From positions 1-8,193 of the forward strand of contig NZ_CALHII010000248.1 of assembly GCF_938030815.1 (NCBI RefSeq): a DNA stretch of 8,193 nt. Reading direction: 5' to 3'. Below are positions 1 through 5,804 of this stretch, in pieces. This DNA comes from an uncultured Campylobacter sp. (GTDB taxonomy: Bacteria > Campylobacterota > Campylobacteria > Campylobacterales > Campylobacteraceae). Each line of letters opens with the position of its first letter. The first letter of the stretch is position 1. The notes beneath the pieces are model-generated. The model saw nothing but the letters and a program-made list of their open reading frames with translations, ran no database searches and was not told the origin of the DNA. The translations under genes were made by a program, and so were the position numbers.

Positions 1-23
1 ATCGTAATTGCGCGGAATTTTTA

Positions 24-49
24 GCAGACACTCGCGGGTGCCCGTCTGC
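24..49. other. Stem-loop upstream of the TSUP transporter gene
   Basis: GCAGAC at 24-29 is perfectly complementary to GTCTGC at 44-49, leaving a 14-nt GC-rich loop. It ends 11 bases before the AAAGGA ribosome binding site at 61-66. No T-run follows on either strand, so it is not a convincing intrinsic terminator. It could be the end of an upstream transcript or part of the 5' leader. Seven in-frame codons ending in TAG at 22-24 would fit the tail of an upstream gene, but that is too short to call. Confidence 0.25.
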
Positions 50-71
50 GTAATTTGAGAAAAGGACAAAA

Positions 72-833
72 ATGGAGCTTGAACTTTGGCAGTTCGCGGT
101 GCTTTTTGCGGCGGCGTTTTTCGGCGGATTTATCGACTCGATCGCAGGCGGCGGCGGGCTGATATCGCTGCCTGCGCTGCTTGCCGTGGGCGTTCCGCCG
201 CATGTAGCGATCGCCACAAATAGATTTCAAGGCAGCTTCGGAAGCTTCACCGCCGCTTTAAATTTCATCCGCAAGGGCTATGTCGATGCGGCGGAGATCT
301 TGCGCGGCGTGATTTTTACGTTCGTAGGCGGACTCATCGGCGCTTATGTCCTGCTCCTAATCGATGCGAAATTCCTAAACTACCTCATTCCGATCCTGCT
401 GCTGGCGCTTTTATTTTATATGATTTTTTCGCCGAACCTAGGCGAAGCGCCCGCCAAACCCAAGATGTCAAAAAAGAGCTTTTACGCGATTTTCGGGCTT
501 GTTTTGGGGTTTTACGACGGATTTTTTGGCCCTGGTACGGGCTCGTTTTGGACGTTTGCGCTGGTTGGAATTTTAGGGCTTTATATGAAAAAGGCGGTCG
601 CACACACTAAAGTTTTAAATTTCACCTCAAACATCGTCTCTTTGGGCGTTTTTATCATCGGCGGGCAGATTTTATGGCTCGTCGGAGCGGTGATGGCGGT
701 CGGACAGATCGCGGGCAGCTTCGCAGGCTCAAGCCTAGTGATGATATGCGACGTGAAATTTGTGCGCAAAATGCTTCTGCTTGTCGTTGCCGTCACGATT
801 TTAAAGCTACTTTATGGACTGATTGCAAATTAA
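72..833 (+). CDS. yfcA: YfcA-type TSUP (TauE/SafE, DUF81) membrane transporter
   Basis: This 253-residue, highly hydrophobic protein is a member of the TSUP family, inner-membrane carriers linked to export or uptake of sulfite, sulfoacetate and other organic anions; the substrate of the YfcA branch is not established. The two family half-repeats are visible. The N-terminal one has the FIDSIAGGGGLISLPALL signature at residues 20-37 and ATNRFQ at 48-53. The C-terminal one has GFYDGFFGPGTGSF at 146-159 and HTKVLNFTSNI at 178-188, which closely match the E. coli YfcA motifs as recalled. Hydrophobic segments lie near 8-40, 78-98, 102-120, 138-170, 188-222 and 233-250, separated by a short basic loop at 128-136. 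Length is normal. The start is supported by AAAGGA at 61-66, five bases upstream. No neighbour shares its strand closely, so it is probably monocistronic or last in its unit. Family is sure; substrate unknown. Confidence 0.95.
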   Translation: MELELWQFAVLFAAAFFGGFIDSIAGGGGLISLPALLAVGVPPHVAIATNRFQGSFGSFTAALNFIRKGYVDAAEILRGVIFTFVGGLIGAYVLLLIDAKFLNYLIPILLLALLFYMIFSPNLGEAPAKPKMSKKSFYAIFGLVLGFYDGFFGPGTGSFWTFALVGILGLYMKKAVAHTKVLNFTSNIVSLGVFIIGGQILWLVGAVMAVGQIAGSFAGSSLVMICDVKFVRKMLLLVVAVTILKLLYGLIAN

Positions 834-885
834 TTACAGACTGGTTGAGAACTGATCGCAAGCTGATCTCAAGCCAAAATCATAG

Positions 886-929
886 AATTTTATACAGGAT
901 TTCGTATAAAATTTCGCGTAAAATTTTAT
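886..929. repeat. Three-arm AT-rich inverted repeat with alternative stems
   Basis: AATTTTATAC at 886-895 pairs perfectly with GTATAAAATT at 904-913 (10 bp, 8-nt loop). The same central arm, read as ATAAAATTT at 906-914, pairs perfectly with AAATTTTAT at 921-929 (9 bp, 6-nt loop CGCGTA). The two hairpins cannot form together. The element begins 53 bases after the yfcA stop, so it may act at the 3' end of that transcript. There is no classical T-run. Confidence 0.5.
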
Positions 930-964
930 GAGTCCTGGTCGATCTATTCGATAAAGCTGATCTT

Positions 965-1041
965 ACTGTCGAGACAGTGTTGATTTCACTGCTGCGGTGC
1001 CATCTTGCCGCAGTGTCGCACCAAATTTACTGCGACACTGC
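965..1041. repeat. Cluster of inverted repeats, including a perfect 11-bp stem
   Basis: Three stems lie in 77 bases. ACTGTC (965-970) pairs with GACAGT (973-978). CTGCGG (992-997) pairs with CCGCAG (1008-1013). GCAGTGTCGCA (1010-1020) pairs perfectly with TGCGACACTGC (1031-1041) across a 10-nt loop. The second and third stems share bases 1010-1013 and therefore compete. No T-run follows, so an intrinsic terminator is unlikely; an RNA structure or a protein-binding palindrome is possible. Confidence 0.5.
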
Positions 1042-1462
1042 CAATTTACTACTGCAGCGTCGATTATATCGTAGCGTTGTGCTGATCTTGTCGCGACTAC
1101 GCTAATTTCCCGCTGCTGCGATGTTGATTCTGTTGCCGTTGCGTCGGAGGTCTGGCTTGTCGCGAGGTCTTGATTTTATTATTTTGGTAGCGTTAATTTT
1201 GCTCCGCTACATCGACAACTTCGTTGCCGCGCTTACTACTGCGAGGATTTTAATTGTGTTGCGCGGTGTCGCACTGATTTTTTATGACGGCGCTGTTCTT
1301 TCTGCTGCGATGGTGGCGATTTTAGCGCTGCTTTTACCGCCCCGTCGCCCGTATCACTACCGTGGGCGGGCTCGGTTTTGCTGTCGCGACATTGCGATCT
1401 TGATGGTGCAAGGATTTGATTTGATGCCGCAACGATGCTGATGAAGTTTCGTCCATCCGCAT

Positions 1463-1690
1463 CGGTTAAATTTAGCCGTACTGTCCGTATCTATTTCGTC
1501 GTATCGCCATGCATTCATTCGGTGTCGTCGATAGAGTCGTCGTATTGCCGAGCGCGCATTGTTATCGTGCTTGTACTTATGAAATTTTATATGGTTATGC
1601 CCACAAAATTTTAAAATACTACTTTGTAGATCGTTTTATCGCGCTGTCGTATGTGCTACCAAATCCACTCGCAGCGGTTAAATTTAGCCG
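1463..1690. repeat. Exact 16-bp near-palindromic repeat, two copies
   Basis: CGGTTAAATTTAGCCG occurs identically at 1463-1478 and 1675-1690, 212 bp apart. It is palindromic except for one position in each half. Related but diverged words are CGATAAATTTAACCGCACCG from 1801 and CGTTAAATTTCATCGCACCG from 1867, each followed by a GCC-rich run. Only the two 16-bp units are the repeat; the bases between them are ordinary spacer. The A/T core is a common word in this genome, so the match is suggestive and not decisive. Confidence 0.4.
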
Positions 1691-1849
1691 CATTTCTACG
1701 CGCTGTTTCCGCGTCCATCGGCTATTTTAAATTTTGCCGTTCCGTCACCACGGCTCGCTTTCCGCGCTAGCTCCTCGCCATATTGCTCGCTGTATTTGCG
1801 CGATAAATTTAACCGCACCGCCACGCATGCTGTTCCGCTCCGCTATCGC

Positions 1850-1880
1850 CGATGAAATTTGCAACCGTTAAATTTCATCG
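1850..1880. repeat. Perfect 11-bp hairpin upstream of ridA
   Basis: CGATGAAATTT at 1850-1860 is perfectly complementary to AAATTTCATCG at 1870-1880 with a 9-nt loop. A second, wider inverted repeat follows: TCGCAAAAT at 1912-1920 with ATTTTGCGA at 1947-1955. The second repeat abuts the candidate -10 box of ridA, so it could be an operator. No regulator is identified. Confidence 0.45.
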
Positions 1881-1951
1881 CACCGCCGCGCCCGCAATCT
1901 TAGCCGCCCACTCGCAAAATTCCGCCGCCTAAAGCAATGCTAAAATATTTT

Positions 1952-1961
1952 GCGATAAAAT
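1952..1961 (+). promoter_or_regulatory. Candidate extended -10 promoter element for ridA
   Basis: TAAAAT at 1956-1961 resembles a sigma-70 -10 box, and GCGA precedes it. A start point around 1968 would leave a leader of about 22 bases containing the AAAGGA ribosome binding site at 1978-1983. No good -35 is seen, which is usual in Campylobacter. A second TAAAAT at 1941-1946 is an alternative. Confidence 0.3.
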
Positions 1962-1989
1962 GGGCGAAATTTTTTACAAAGGATTTACT

Positions 1990-2367
1990 ATGCAGATCAT
2001 CTCGACTCCCGATGCGGCGCAGGCCATCGGACCGTACTCCCAGGCGATCAAGGCGGGCGGGTTCATCTTTACCTCGGGGCAGATCGCGCTTAAGCCGGAC
2101 GGCGAGTTTGTCGCGGGCGGCGTAGAGGCGCAGAGCAGGCAGGTTTTGCAAAATCTCGCCGCAATTCTGAAAGAAGCTGGCGCGACGCTGCAAGATGCCG
2201 TCAAAACGACGATTTTCCTAGCCGATATGGGCGATTTTGCCGCGGTGAACGAGATATACGCAGCGGCGTTCGGCGAGCACAAGCCGGCTCGTAGCACGGT
2301 GCAGGTCGCCAAACTCCCCAAGGGCGCGCTGGTGGAGATCGAAGTAATAGCGCTGGCTAGGGCTTAG
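1990..2367 (+). CDS. ridA: RidA/YjgF/YER057c/UK114 family enamine/imine deaminase
   Basis: A full-length 125-residue RidA-family protein. RidA enzymes hydrolyse reactive enamine/imine intermediates such as 2-aminoacrylate, made by PLP-dependent dehydratases, to keto acids and ammonia. They act in the cytosol as trimers with active sites between subunits. Visible family residues are IGPYSQA at 13-19 (Tyr16), TSGQI at 28-32 (Ser29), NEIYAAAF at 87-94 (Asn87), and PARSTVQVAKLPKGALVEIEVIA at 99-121. That last block contains Arg101, the likely counterpart of the E. coli RidA Arg105 that anchors the carboxylate, and Glu118. The position often held by Cys in the RSCVEV segment is Gln105 here. An open frame continues upstream to an ATG at 1960, but AAAGGA at 1978-1983, six bases before the ATG at 1990, and the family's normal N-terminus favour 1990. 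It stands alone between two spacers. Confidence 0.96.
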   Translation: MQIISTPDAAQAIGPYSQAIKAGGFIFTSGQIALKPDGEFVAGGVEAQSRQVLQNLAAILKEAGATLQDAVKTTIFLADMGDFAAVNEIYAAAFGEHKPARSTVQVAKLPKGALVEIEVIALARA

Positions 2368-2372
2368 CGCTA
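2348..2372 (+). terminator. Weak stem-loop overlapping the ridA stop codon
   Basis: TAGCGCT at 2348-2354 pairs with AGCGCTA at 2366-2372 around an 11-nt loop, straddling the TAG stop at 2365-2367. The following bases are AATTTAG, with no real T-run, so termination is only a possibility. The rest of the spacer to 2584 is AT-rich and holds one wide inverted repeat (CGCGGGCG near 2422 with CGCCCGCG near 2509) but no gene. Confidence 0.25.
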
Positions 2373-2584
2373 AATTTAGATCGCTAAAACTCTGCCGGTT
2401 CGCGTTTGCAGTTAAAATTTAGACGCGGGCGCTCGAAATTTTAAACGGCTCGCTTTGGTTTTAAAGCTGCGTTAGTTTTTAAATTTAGATTTTAAAAGCC
2501 GCGCCAAACGCCCGCGGGTTTATGTAAACAGCGCGTTTTGGTGCCGCTAAGGCGTTAAAATTCCTCGCTTAAAATGGGATCAAA

Positions 2585-3313
2585 ATGATAGAAGAGCTTA
2601 TTCAAAAATCTAAAAATATCACGGCAGCGGGGCGCAGCGATATAGAGCCCACATGGATTGCGCAGGCGCAGCGGCGGCTCGGTTTCGCGCTGCCTGCGAG
2701 CTACAAGCAGATGCTGCTAAGATATGCTAGCGTGAGCGCGGCGGGGACGGAGCTAAAAACGATCGCACCGCCCGAGTTTGCGGATAGTGCCGATGAGGGC
2801 ATCTGCTACACGTATGAGATAAATCTCAAAAACGGGCTATTCGCCGCGGATGAGTTCGTATTTTTGCAGCTCGAGGACGAGGAGTATTATTTTAAAATTT
2901 CGCCCGCAAGCGACATAGCGGACGGCTCGTCTAATACGGCGCGCGGCAAGACGGCTGAGAGCACGAGTGGCGAAGCTGCGGGCGCGACGGCGCGTGATAC
3001 GGTCGTCGCGATGGTATCCGACGGTGCGGAAAATAGGGCATCAGACGACGAAGCGTGCGCGGAAAGATCGCTGGATGCGGCGCGCAATATGAATAATATG
3101 AATGCAGAAGCGCCAGATGAAACGAAGTGTAAAACAGCGGGCGCAACAACAAGCGAAGCGGCAGGAGATGCAGCAAGCGGAGCGACGAAAGAGATAACGA
3201 GCGAGCAGGCAGGCGACGCGCCGTGCGAATACCCCGTATATGTGCGCGACTACGCAGAGGGTGAGGATAGGCTTTTCGCGGACGATTTTTACGGGTTTTT
3301 GGAAAAATTTTAA
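2585..3313 (+). CDS. SUKH-domain (SMI1/KNR4 family) protein with a large low-complexity insertion
   Basis: The 242-residue protein has a SUKH (SMI1/KNR4) fold signature. At 18-54 there is SDIEPTW, then IAQAQRRLGFALPASYKQML, matching the family pattern of an acidic helix, LG-x-LP-x-x-YK and a long helix. Strands follow at 74-80 and 90-106 (EFVFLQLEDEEYYFKIS). The C-terminal block EYPVYVRDYAEGEDRLFADDFYGFLEKF at 215-242 is also typical. Between about residues 107 and 213 sits an Ala/Thr/Ser/Glu/Asp-rich stretch with imperfect repeats (TAESTSGEAAGATA, TAGATTSEAAGDAASGAT). Without it the protein is about 135 residues, the usual size. Family members are frequently immunity proteins against secreted toxins, though others are cellular regulators. 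Start ATG at 2585 has only a weak GGGAT upstream; a five-codon frame at 2574 ends in ATGA overlapping it. The next gene begins 33 bp downstream, suggesting an operon. Domain fairly sure; role inferred. Confidence 0.8.
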   Translation: MIEELIQKSKNITAAGRSDIEPTWIAQAQRRLGFALPASYKQMLLRYASVSAAGTELKTIAPPEFADSADEGICYTYEINLKNGLFAADEFVFLQLEDEEYYFKISPASDIADGSSNTARGKTAESTSGEAAGATARDTVVAMVSDGAENRASDDEACAERSLDAARNMNNMNAEAPDETKCKTAGATTSEAAGDAASGATKEITSEQAGDAPCEYPVYVRDYAEGEDRLFADDFYGFLEKF

Positions 3314-3346
3314 GACGAAATTTAACGCAAAATCAGGAGAGGCGAA

Positions 3347-4363
3347 ATGGGACTGTTTGACATTTTTAAAAATGATAAATTTGACGTCGACGTGCGTGCT
3401 GACGGCATTTTTATCGGCGGCGTAAACTGTGAGTTTGATCTGGCTAAGCTTAACGAAGCTTTGGGACAGCCGCGCGTGATCGATGACGGAGAGGGCAAAA
3501 GCCGCTATTTTTGGGATGAGGCGGGGATTTTCGCCTTCGTGCGCGCAGGCGAGCTCGCAGAGCCTAAGCTTACCGAGATGATTTTGATGCTTGAGGTCGC
3601 AAAGGGCGTGCAGCACGAGGTTCCGCGCAAGCTCTACGGCGGCGCGTTCACGCTTGAGGGTAGGCCGCCTCTTGAGGCCGTGCCGGAGCAGGAGCTGCGC
3701 GGCGCATATATATTTTTGGAGCTTAGCCTAGGCAAATTCGAAGTCTCGCTAGCTCTAGCCGAGGTCGTGCAGGAGCGCATAGGCGCGATGGACTTTGCCG
3801 AGCGATTTGCTAAGCGCGACACCGATGAGATCACAGATATCGTGCGAGCTGCGAAAATGCCGATAGGACGCGTCTGCATCAACCAGAAGGTAAAAAAGGT
3901 AAAACGAAAGCCGAGCGATAAATTTAAGCTTCCGCGCGCGGCTGGCGAGACGCTAGCGTTTAAAAATTTCAATTTCAAAATCGCCGTGATGAACGAGCTG
4001 ATGTATGAAAAATCCCTGCTACAGCCCAAATTTGACGTGTTTGAGTACTGCGAGGAGCGCGGCATCGATCCATATGCGGACTTCGGCACGCTGCCGCAAG
4101 CCAAAAAGTGGTTTAAGGATTACCCAATCCCAGTAAATCTGGCGGAGCAGGTGAGCGAGCTATATCTTGACGGCGGAAACGAAATTTATCTGCAAATCGC
4201 GCCTGATTGGGACGGCGAGGACGAGCTTTTCGATATCAAAAACATTGACGCCGCCGAGCTTGCGCAATTCAAAAACCTTAAGAAAATCGAAACGACCGGC
4301 ATCGGCATATCTAAAAAGGCGCGAAAAGCCTGCGCGGATACGGGGGTTACGGTAGTTGATTGA
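3347..4363 (+). CDS. DUF6892-like protein (DUF7738-like N-terminus), function unknown
   Basis: A soluble 338-residue protein with no signal peptide or membrane segment. The N-terminal part (about 10-85) has a strand-rich start, GGVNCEFDLAKLNEALGQP and then YFWDEAGIFAF at 54-64, a pattern recalled from DUF7738 domains. The C-terminal part (about 203-338) matches DUF6892 from memory: FKNFNFKIAVMNELMYE at 205-221, LQPKFDVFEY at 225-234, the segment KKWFKDYPIP followed by ELYLDGGNEIY at 271-281, then WDGEDELFDI at 288-297 and QFKNLKKI at 307-314. A basic linker (182-194, KVKKVKRKPSDKF) joins the parts. No catalytic motif is recognised. The start is firm: AGGAGAGG at 3335-3342 lies just upstream of ATG 3347. 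It follows the SUKH gene by 33 bp on the same strand and is probably cotranscribed, so the two may work together, perhaps in immunity. Domain names are from memory. Confidence 0.75.
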   Translation: MGLFDIFKNDKFDVDVRADGIFIGGVNCEFDLAKLNEALGQPRVIDDGEGKSRYFWDEAGIFAFVRAGELAEPKLTEMILMLEVAKGVQHEVPRKLYGGAFTLEGRPPLEAVPEQELRGAYIFLELSLGKFEVSLALAEVVQERIGAMDFAERFAKRDTDEITDIVRAAKMPIGRVCINQKVKKVKRKPSDKFKLPRAAGETLAFKNFNFKIAVMNELMYEKSLLQPKFDVFEYCEERGIDPYADFGTLPQAKKWFKDYPIPVNLAEQVSELYLDGGNEIYLQIAPDWDGEDELFDIKNIDAAELAQFKNLKKIETTGIGISKKARKACADTGVTVVD

Positions 4364-4390
4364 GCACAGGAATGGACTTTGAGCCTTATG

Positions 4391-4445
4391 GCGTGCGGTT
4401 TTAAAAAAGCTGAAATAGGCTTTTGGGCTGCGGCGCGCGTTTTTT
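4391..4445 (+). terminator. Candidate rho-independent terminator of the SUKH-DUF6892 unit
   Basis: GCGTGC at 4391-4396 pairs with GCGCGC at 4433-4438 (one G-U), enclosing an inner stem AAAAGC (4405-4410) with GCTTTT (4419-4424). A run of six T follows at 4440-4445. It lies 27 bases after the stop codon of the DUF6892-like gene, the right place for termination. The large, AT-rich loop makes it imperfect. Confidence 0.4.
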
Positions 4446-4701
4446 AAAGGTCGTAATTATTACCGCGCCGCGCAAAATTCTACGCAAAATTCTACTTATG
4501 GCGAGCGCTATAAATGAGCTTTGAAAGGCGCTTGGCAAAGCATCTGACATGTCTAATTTGGCGCGCGTTAAAAGCTTGGGAGCTCGTTTGCAGTATAAGA
4601 GCTGCGTCGCTGAATGTGCGAGATGAGTGTGTCGCGCGAGTAAATAATTTGCTTTTCGGCTTTTATGAAAAATTCGCTGCGTAGCAAGAGAGTTAAATTT
4701 A

Positions 4702-4734
4702 CCGCTTTTAAATTTTAAAATTTACAAAGAGCGG
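4702..4734. repeat. Hairpin containing a perfect 16-bp AT palindrome
   Basis: TAAATTTTAAAATTTA at 4709-4724 is a perfect 16-bp palindrome. It is enclosed by an alternative stem, CCGCTTTT (4702-4709) with AAAGAGCGG (4726-4734), which gives 8 bp including one G-U pair. It is mid-spacer, far from either gene. It may be a weak terminator or a chance product of an AAATTT-rich background. Confidence 0.35.
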
Positions 4735-4991
4735 CGCGCGCGGCTTTGAATGTGCGATTAAATTTAGACTTCATATAGATTAAATTCTAGGCGCGGTTTT
4801 TTGCGTTTTTAATTCCGTTTGTAGCCTGTATCGTATTGCAAAACAGAGTGCGAGAATAGATCGTTTGCGTGCGTGAGGCGTGGATTAAATTAAAATTTCG
4901 TTTTTGGAATTTAGCCTAAATTTATGCTTGCACTTAAGAAGTAGTTTTGCGCGCTGATACCGAAAGCCTAGAAGATGTTTTAAATACTCAA

Positions 4992-5034
4992 GCAAAAAAG
5001 TATTTTGCAGGCTGGCTCGCAAGAAAGTATTTTG
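4992..5034. repeat. Direct repeat GCAA[A/G]AAAGTATTTTG, two copies
   Basis: The 16-bp units at 4992-5007 and 5019-5034 differ at one base, with starts 27 bp apart. The first copy is also an inverted repeat (GCAAAA 4992-4997, TTTTGC 5003-5008). The spacing is between two and three helical turns (about 2.6). It could be a tandem duplication remnant or a pair of protein sites; nothing else supports either view. Confidence 0.4.
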
Positions 5035-5069
5035 AAATCCGCACCAAGAGTGTGTATTAAAACTAACAA

Positions 5070-5106
5070 GGAGCGGCGCTACTTTGCTGTTTTAAAACGC
5101 CGCTTC
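5070..5106 (-). terminator. Rho-independent terminator candidate for the MOSC gene
   Basis: On the minus strand GAAGCGGCG (5106-5098) pairs with CGCCGCTCC (5078-5070), nine pairs including one G-U, with a 19-nt loop. The bases that follow read TTGTTAGTTTTA. It starts 11 bases after the MOSC stop codon. A strong GC stem with a T-rich tail makes this the best terminator in the window. Confidence 0.55.
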
Positions 5107-5117
5107 GAGGCTAAATT

Positions 5118-5804
5118 TCATAGCCGCATAAAGCCGTCGTCGTAGCTGCCTTCTAGCTTGCGGCGCATGTCCTCGCGCCATTTTGGAGTAAGCGTCGTAA
5201 GTCGGTTAAATTTTGCTAACAGCCCTTCATCGATACGCTCGCCGTAAAATAGACGGTTGAGCTCCATCACGCTCATTATAGCGGGGTCGCGCTCTACGAC
5301 GTAGATCTCGTCGCCCGCGCGGCACGAGCCAGCCTCTAGCACGCGGTAGTACCAGCCGGTAAGTCCGCTGCGCGCGATTTCCGCCGTCATCTCTGCGTTG
5401 CCCCAGCGCATCGAGAGCTTGTAGCAGGGCTTGCGCGGCTGGCTTACTTGCAGTACCAGCGAGCCTATGCGGTGCACATCGCCGATGCAGACGTTTTGCT
5501 CGTGTAATCCGCTGATCGTGAGGTTTTCGCCCATTGCGCCGTAGGCTAGATTTTTAAGCCCCAAAAACCTCTCCCACGCGGCGTAATTTTGCAGCGAGTT
5601 GGCAAAAATCGCCTTTTCCGTGCCGCCGTGATGTAGCGTGTCGGCTACCGCGTCACCCTCGAATCCAAGCTCATTCGCGCGCACTTCACCCGCTCTAGCT
5701 TGCTTGAATATCGCTGTCTGCCAGCGCTTTTTTAGAGGCTGTGTAGCGCGCTCGTCGCCGTAAGAGCGCGGCTGCCCGGTCAGTAATGCCTTTAAAACGG
5801 GCAT
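5118..5804 (-). CDS. MOSC domain protein, YiiM-like
   Basis: The 228-residue protein has the MOSC (molybdenum cofactor sulfurase C-terminal) fold of the YiiM type, a cytosolic molybdenum-cofactor protein. E. coli YiiM detoxifies N-hydroxylated base analogues and reduces N-hydroxylated compounds. Visible motifs are LHHGGTEKAI at 57-66, AMGENLTISGLHEQNVCIGDV at 90-110, and SQPRKPCYKLS at 121-131. The last holds Cys127, the conserved MOSC cysteine expected to ligate the cofactor. The C-terminal region (175-225, MSVMELNRLFYGE onward) fits the helical 3-alpha domain that follows MOSC in YiiM. Length is typical. The start is set by AAGGAG (plus-strand CTCCTT at 5811-5816) six bases before the ATG at 5804. 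A second AAGGAG further upstream serves a possible 11-codon leader. It lies 146 bp after the AGCS gene on the same strand, with a strong stem-loop between them, so it is likely a separate unit. Confidence 0.92.
   Translation of the reverse strand: MPVLKALLTGQPRSYGDERATQPLKKRWQTAIFKQARAGEVRANELGFEGDAVADTLHHGGTEKAIFANSLQNYAAWERFLGLKNLAYGAMGENLTISGLHEQNVCIGDVHRIGSLVLQVSQPRKPCYKLSMRWGNAEMTAEIARSGLTGWYYRVLEAGSCRAGDEIYVVERDPAIMSVMELNRLFYGERIDEGLLAKFNRLTTLTPKWREDMRRKLEGSYDDGFMRL

Larger units (their letters stand above)
834..1989. other. 1.16-kb gene-free spacer, T-over-A skewed, rich in inverted repeats
   Basis: No credible gene is seen. The longest open frames (1121-1441, 106 codons, and 1509-1730, 73 codons, both +) lack ribosome binding sites and family motifs. 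Reading the minus strand gives short Ala/Thr/Ser/Lys/Ile-rich pieces broken by frequent stops. The + strand is strongly T-rich over A: 22 T to 7 A in 1081-1140, 21 to 6 in 1261-1320, and 18 to 6 in 1741-1800. Short words recur, such as CTGCTGCG, GTCGCGAC (1090-1097 and 1383-1390) and TCGTCGTAT[C/T]GCC (1496-1508 and 1537-1549). Several perfect inverted repeats are listed separately. It could be a decayed gene, a degenerate repeat tract or an untranslated RNA; the sequence alone does not decide. Confidence 0.7.
4364..5117. other. 754-bp spacer between convergent transcription units, no credible gene
   Basis: The + genes end at 4363 and the next minus gene ends at 5118, so this is a convergent spacer, unusually long for such a site. 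It holds a candidate terminator at each end, a palindrome near 4702-4734 and a direct repeat near 4992-5034. The only open frame of note, 4514-4684 (+, 56 codons), starts MSFERRLAKHL and is Arg/Leu-rich but has no ribosome binding site. No tRNA, rRNA or known small RNA is recognised. It may be the remnant of a lost gene. Confidence 0.6.

Noticed and set aside
843..875. Inverted repeat TTGAGA/TCTCAA just after the yfcA stop as a terminator
   Set aside because: Only six pairs, a long loop, and followed by CCAAAAT with no T-run.
1121..1441. 106-codon open frame on the + strand, rich in Leu/Ile/Arg, superficially membrane-like
   Set aside because: No ribosome binding site, no family motif, Arg spread among the hydrophobic stretches, and it lies in a T-rich tract where Leu/Val/Ile/Phe codons arise from composition alone.
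1509..1730. 73-codon open frame on the + strand
   Set aside because: No ribosome binding site and an amino-acid mix expected from the spacer's composition; one of the 16-bp repeats lies inside it.
834..1989. CRISPR array or other regular repeat array in the spacer
   Set aside because: Repeated words are short and irregularly spaced, with no constant repeat-spacer period and no cas genes.
3041..3616. 191-codon minus-strand frame across the SUKH-DUF6892 junction
   Set aside because: It is antisense to two well-supported genes, with Cys/Arg/His-rich composition typical of a shadow frame.
1990..4363. ridA, SUKH and DUF6892-like genes as one operon
   Set aside because: A 217-bp AT-rich spacer with a weak stem-loop separates ridA from the SUKH gene, and no functional link is known.
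4514..4684. 56-codon frame (+) beginning MSFERRLAKHL
   Set aside because: No ribosome binding site before the ATG and no recognisable similarity; kept only as a remark in the spacer description.
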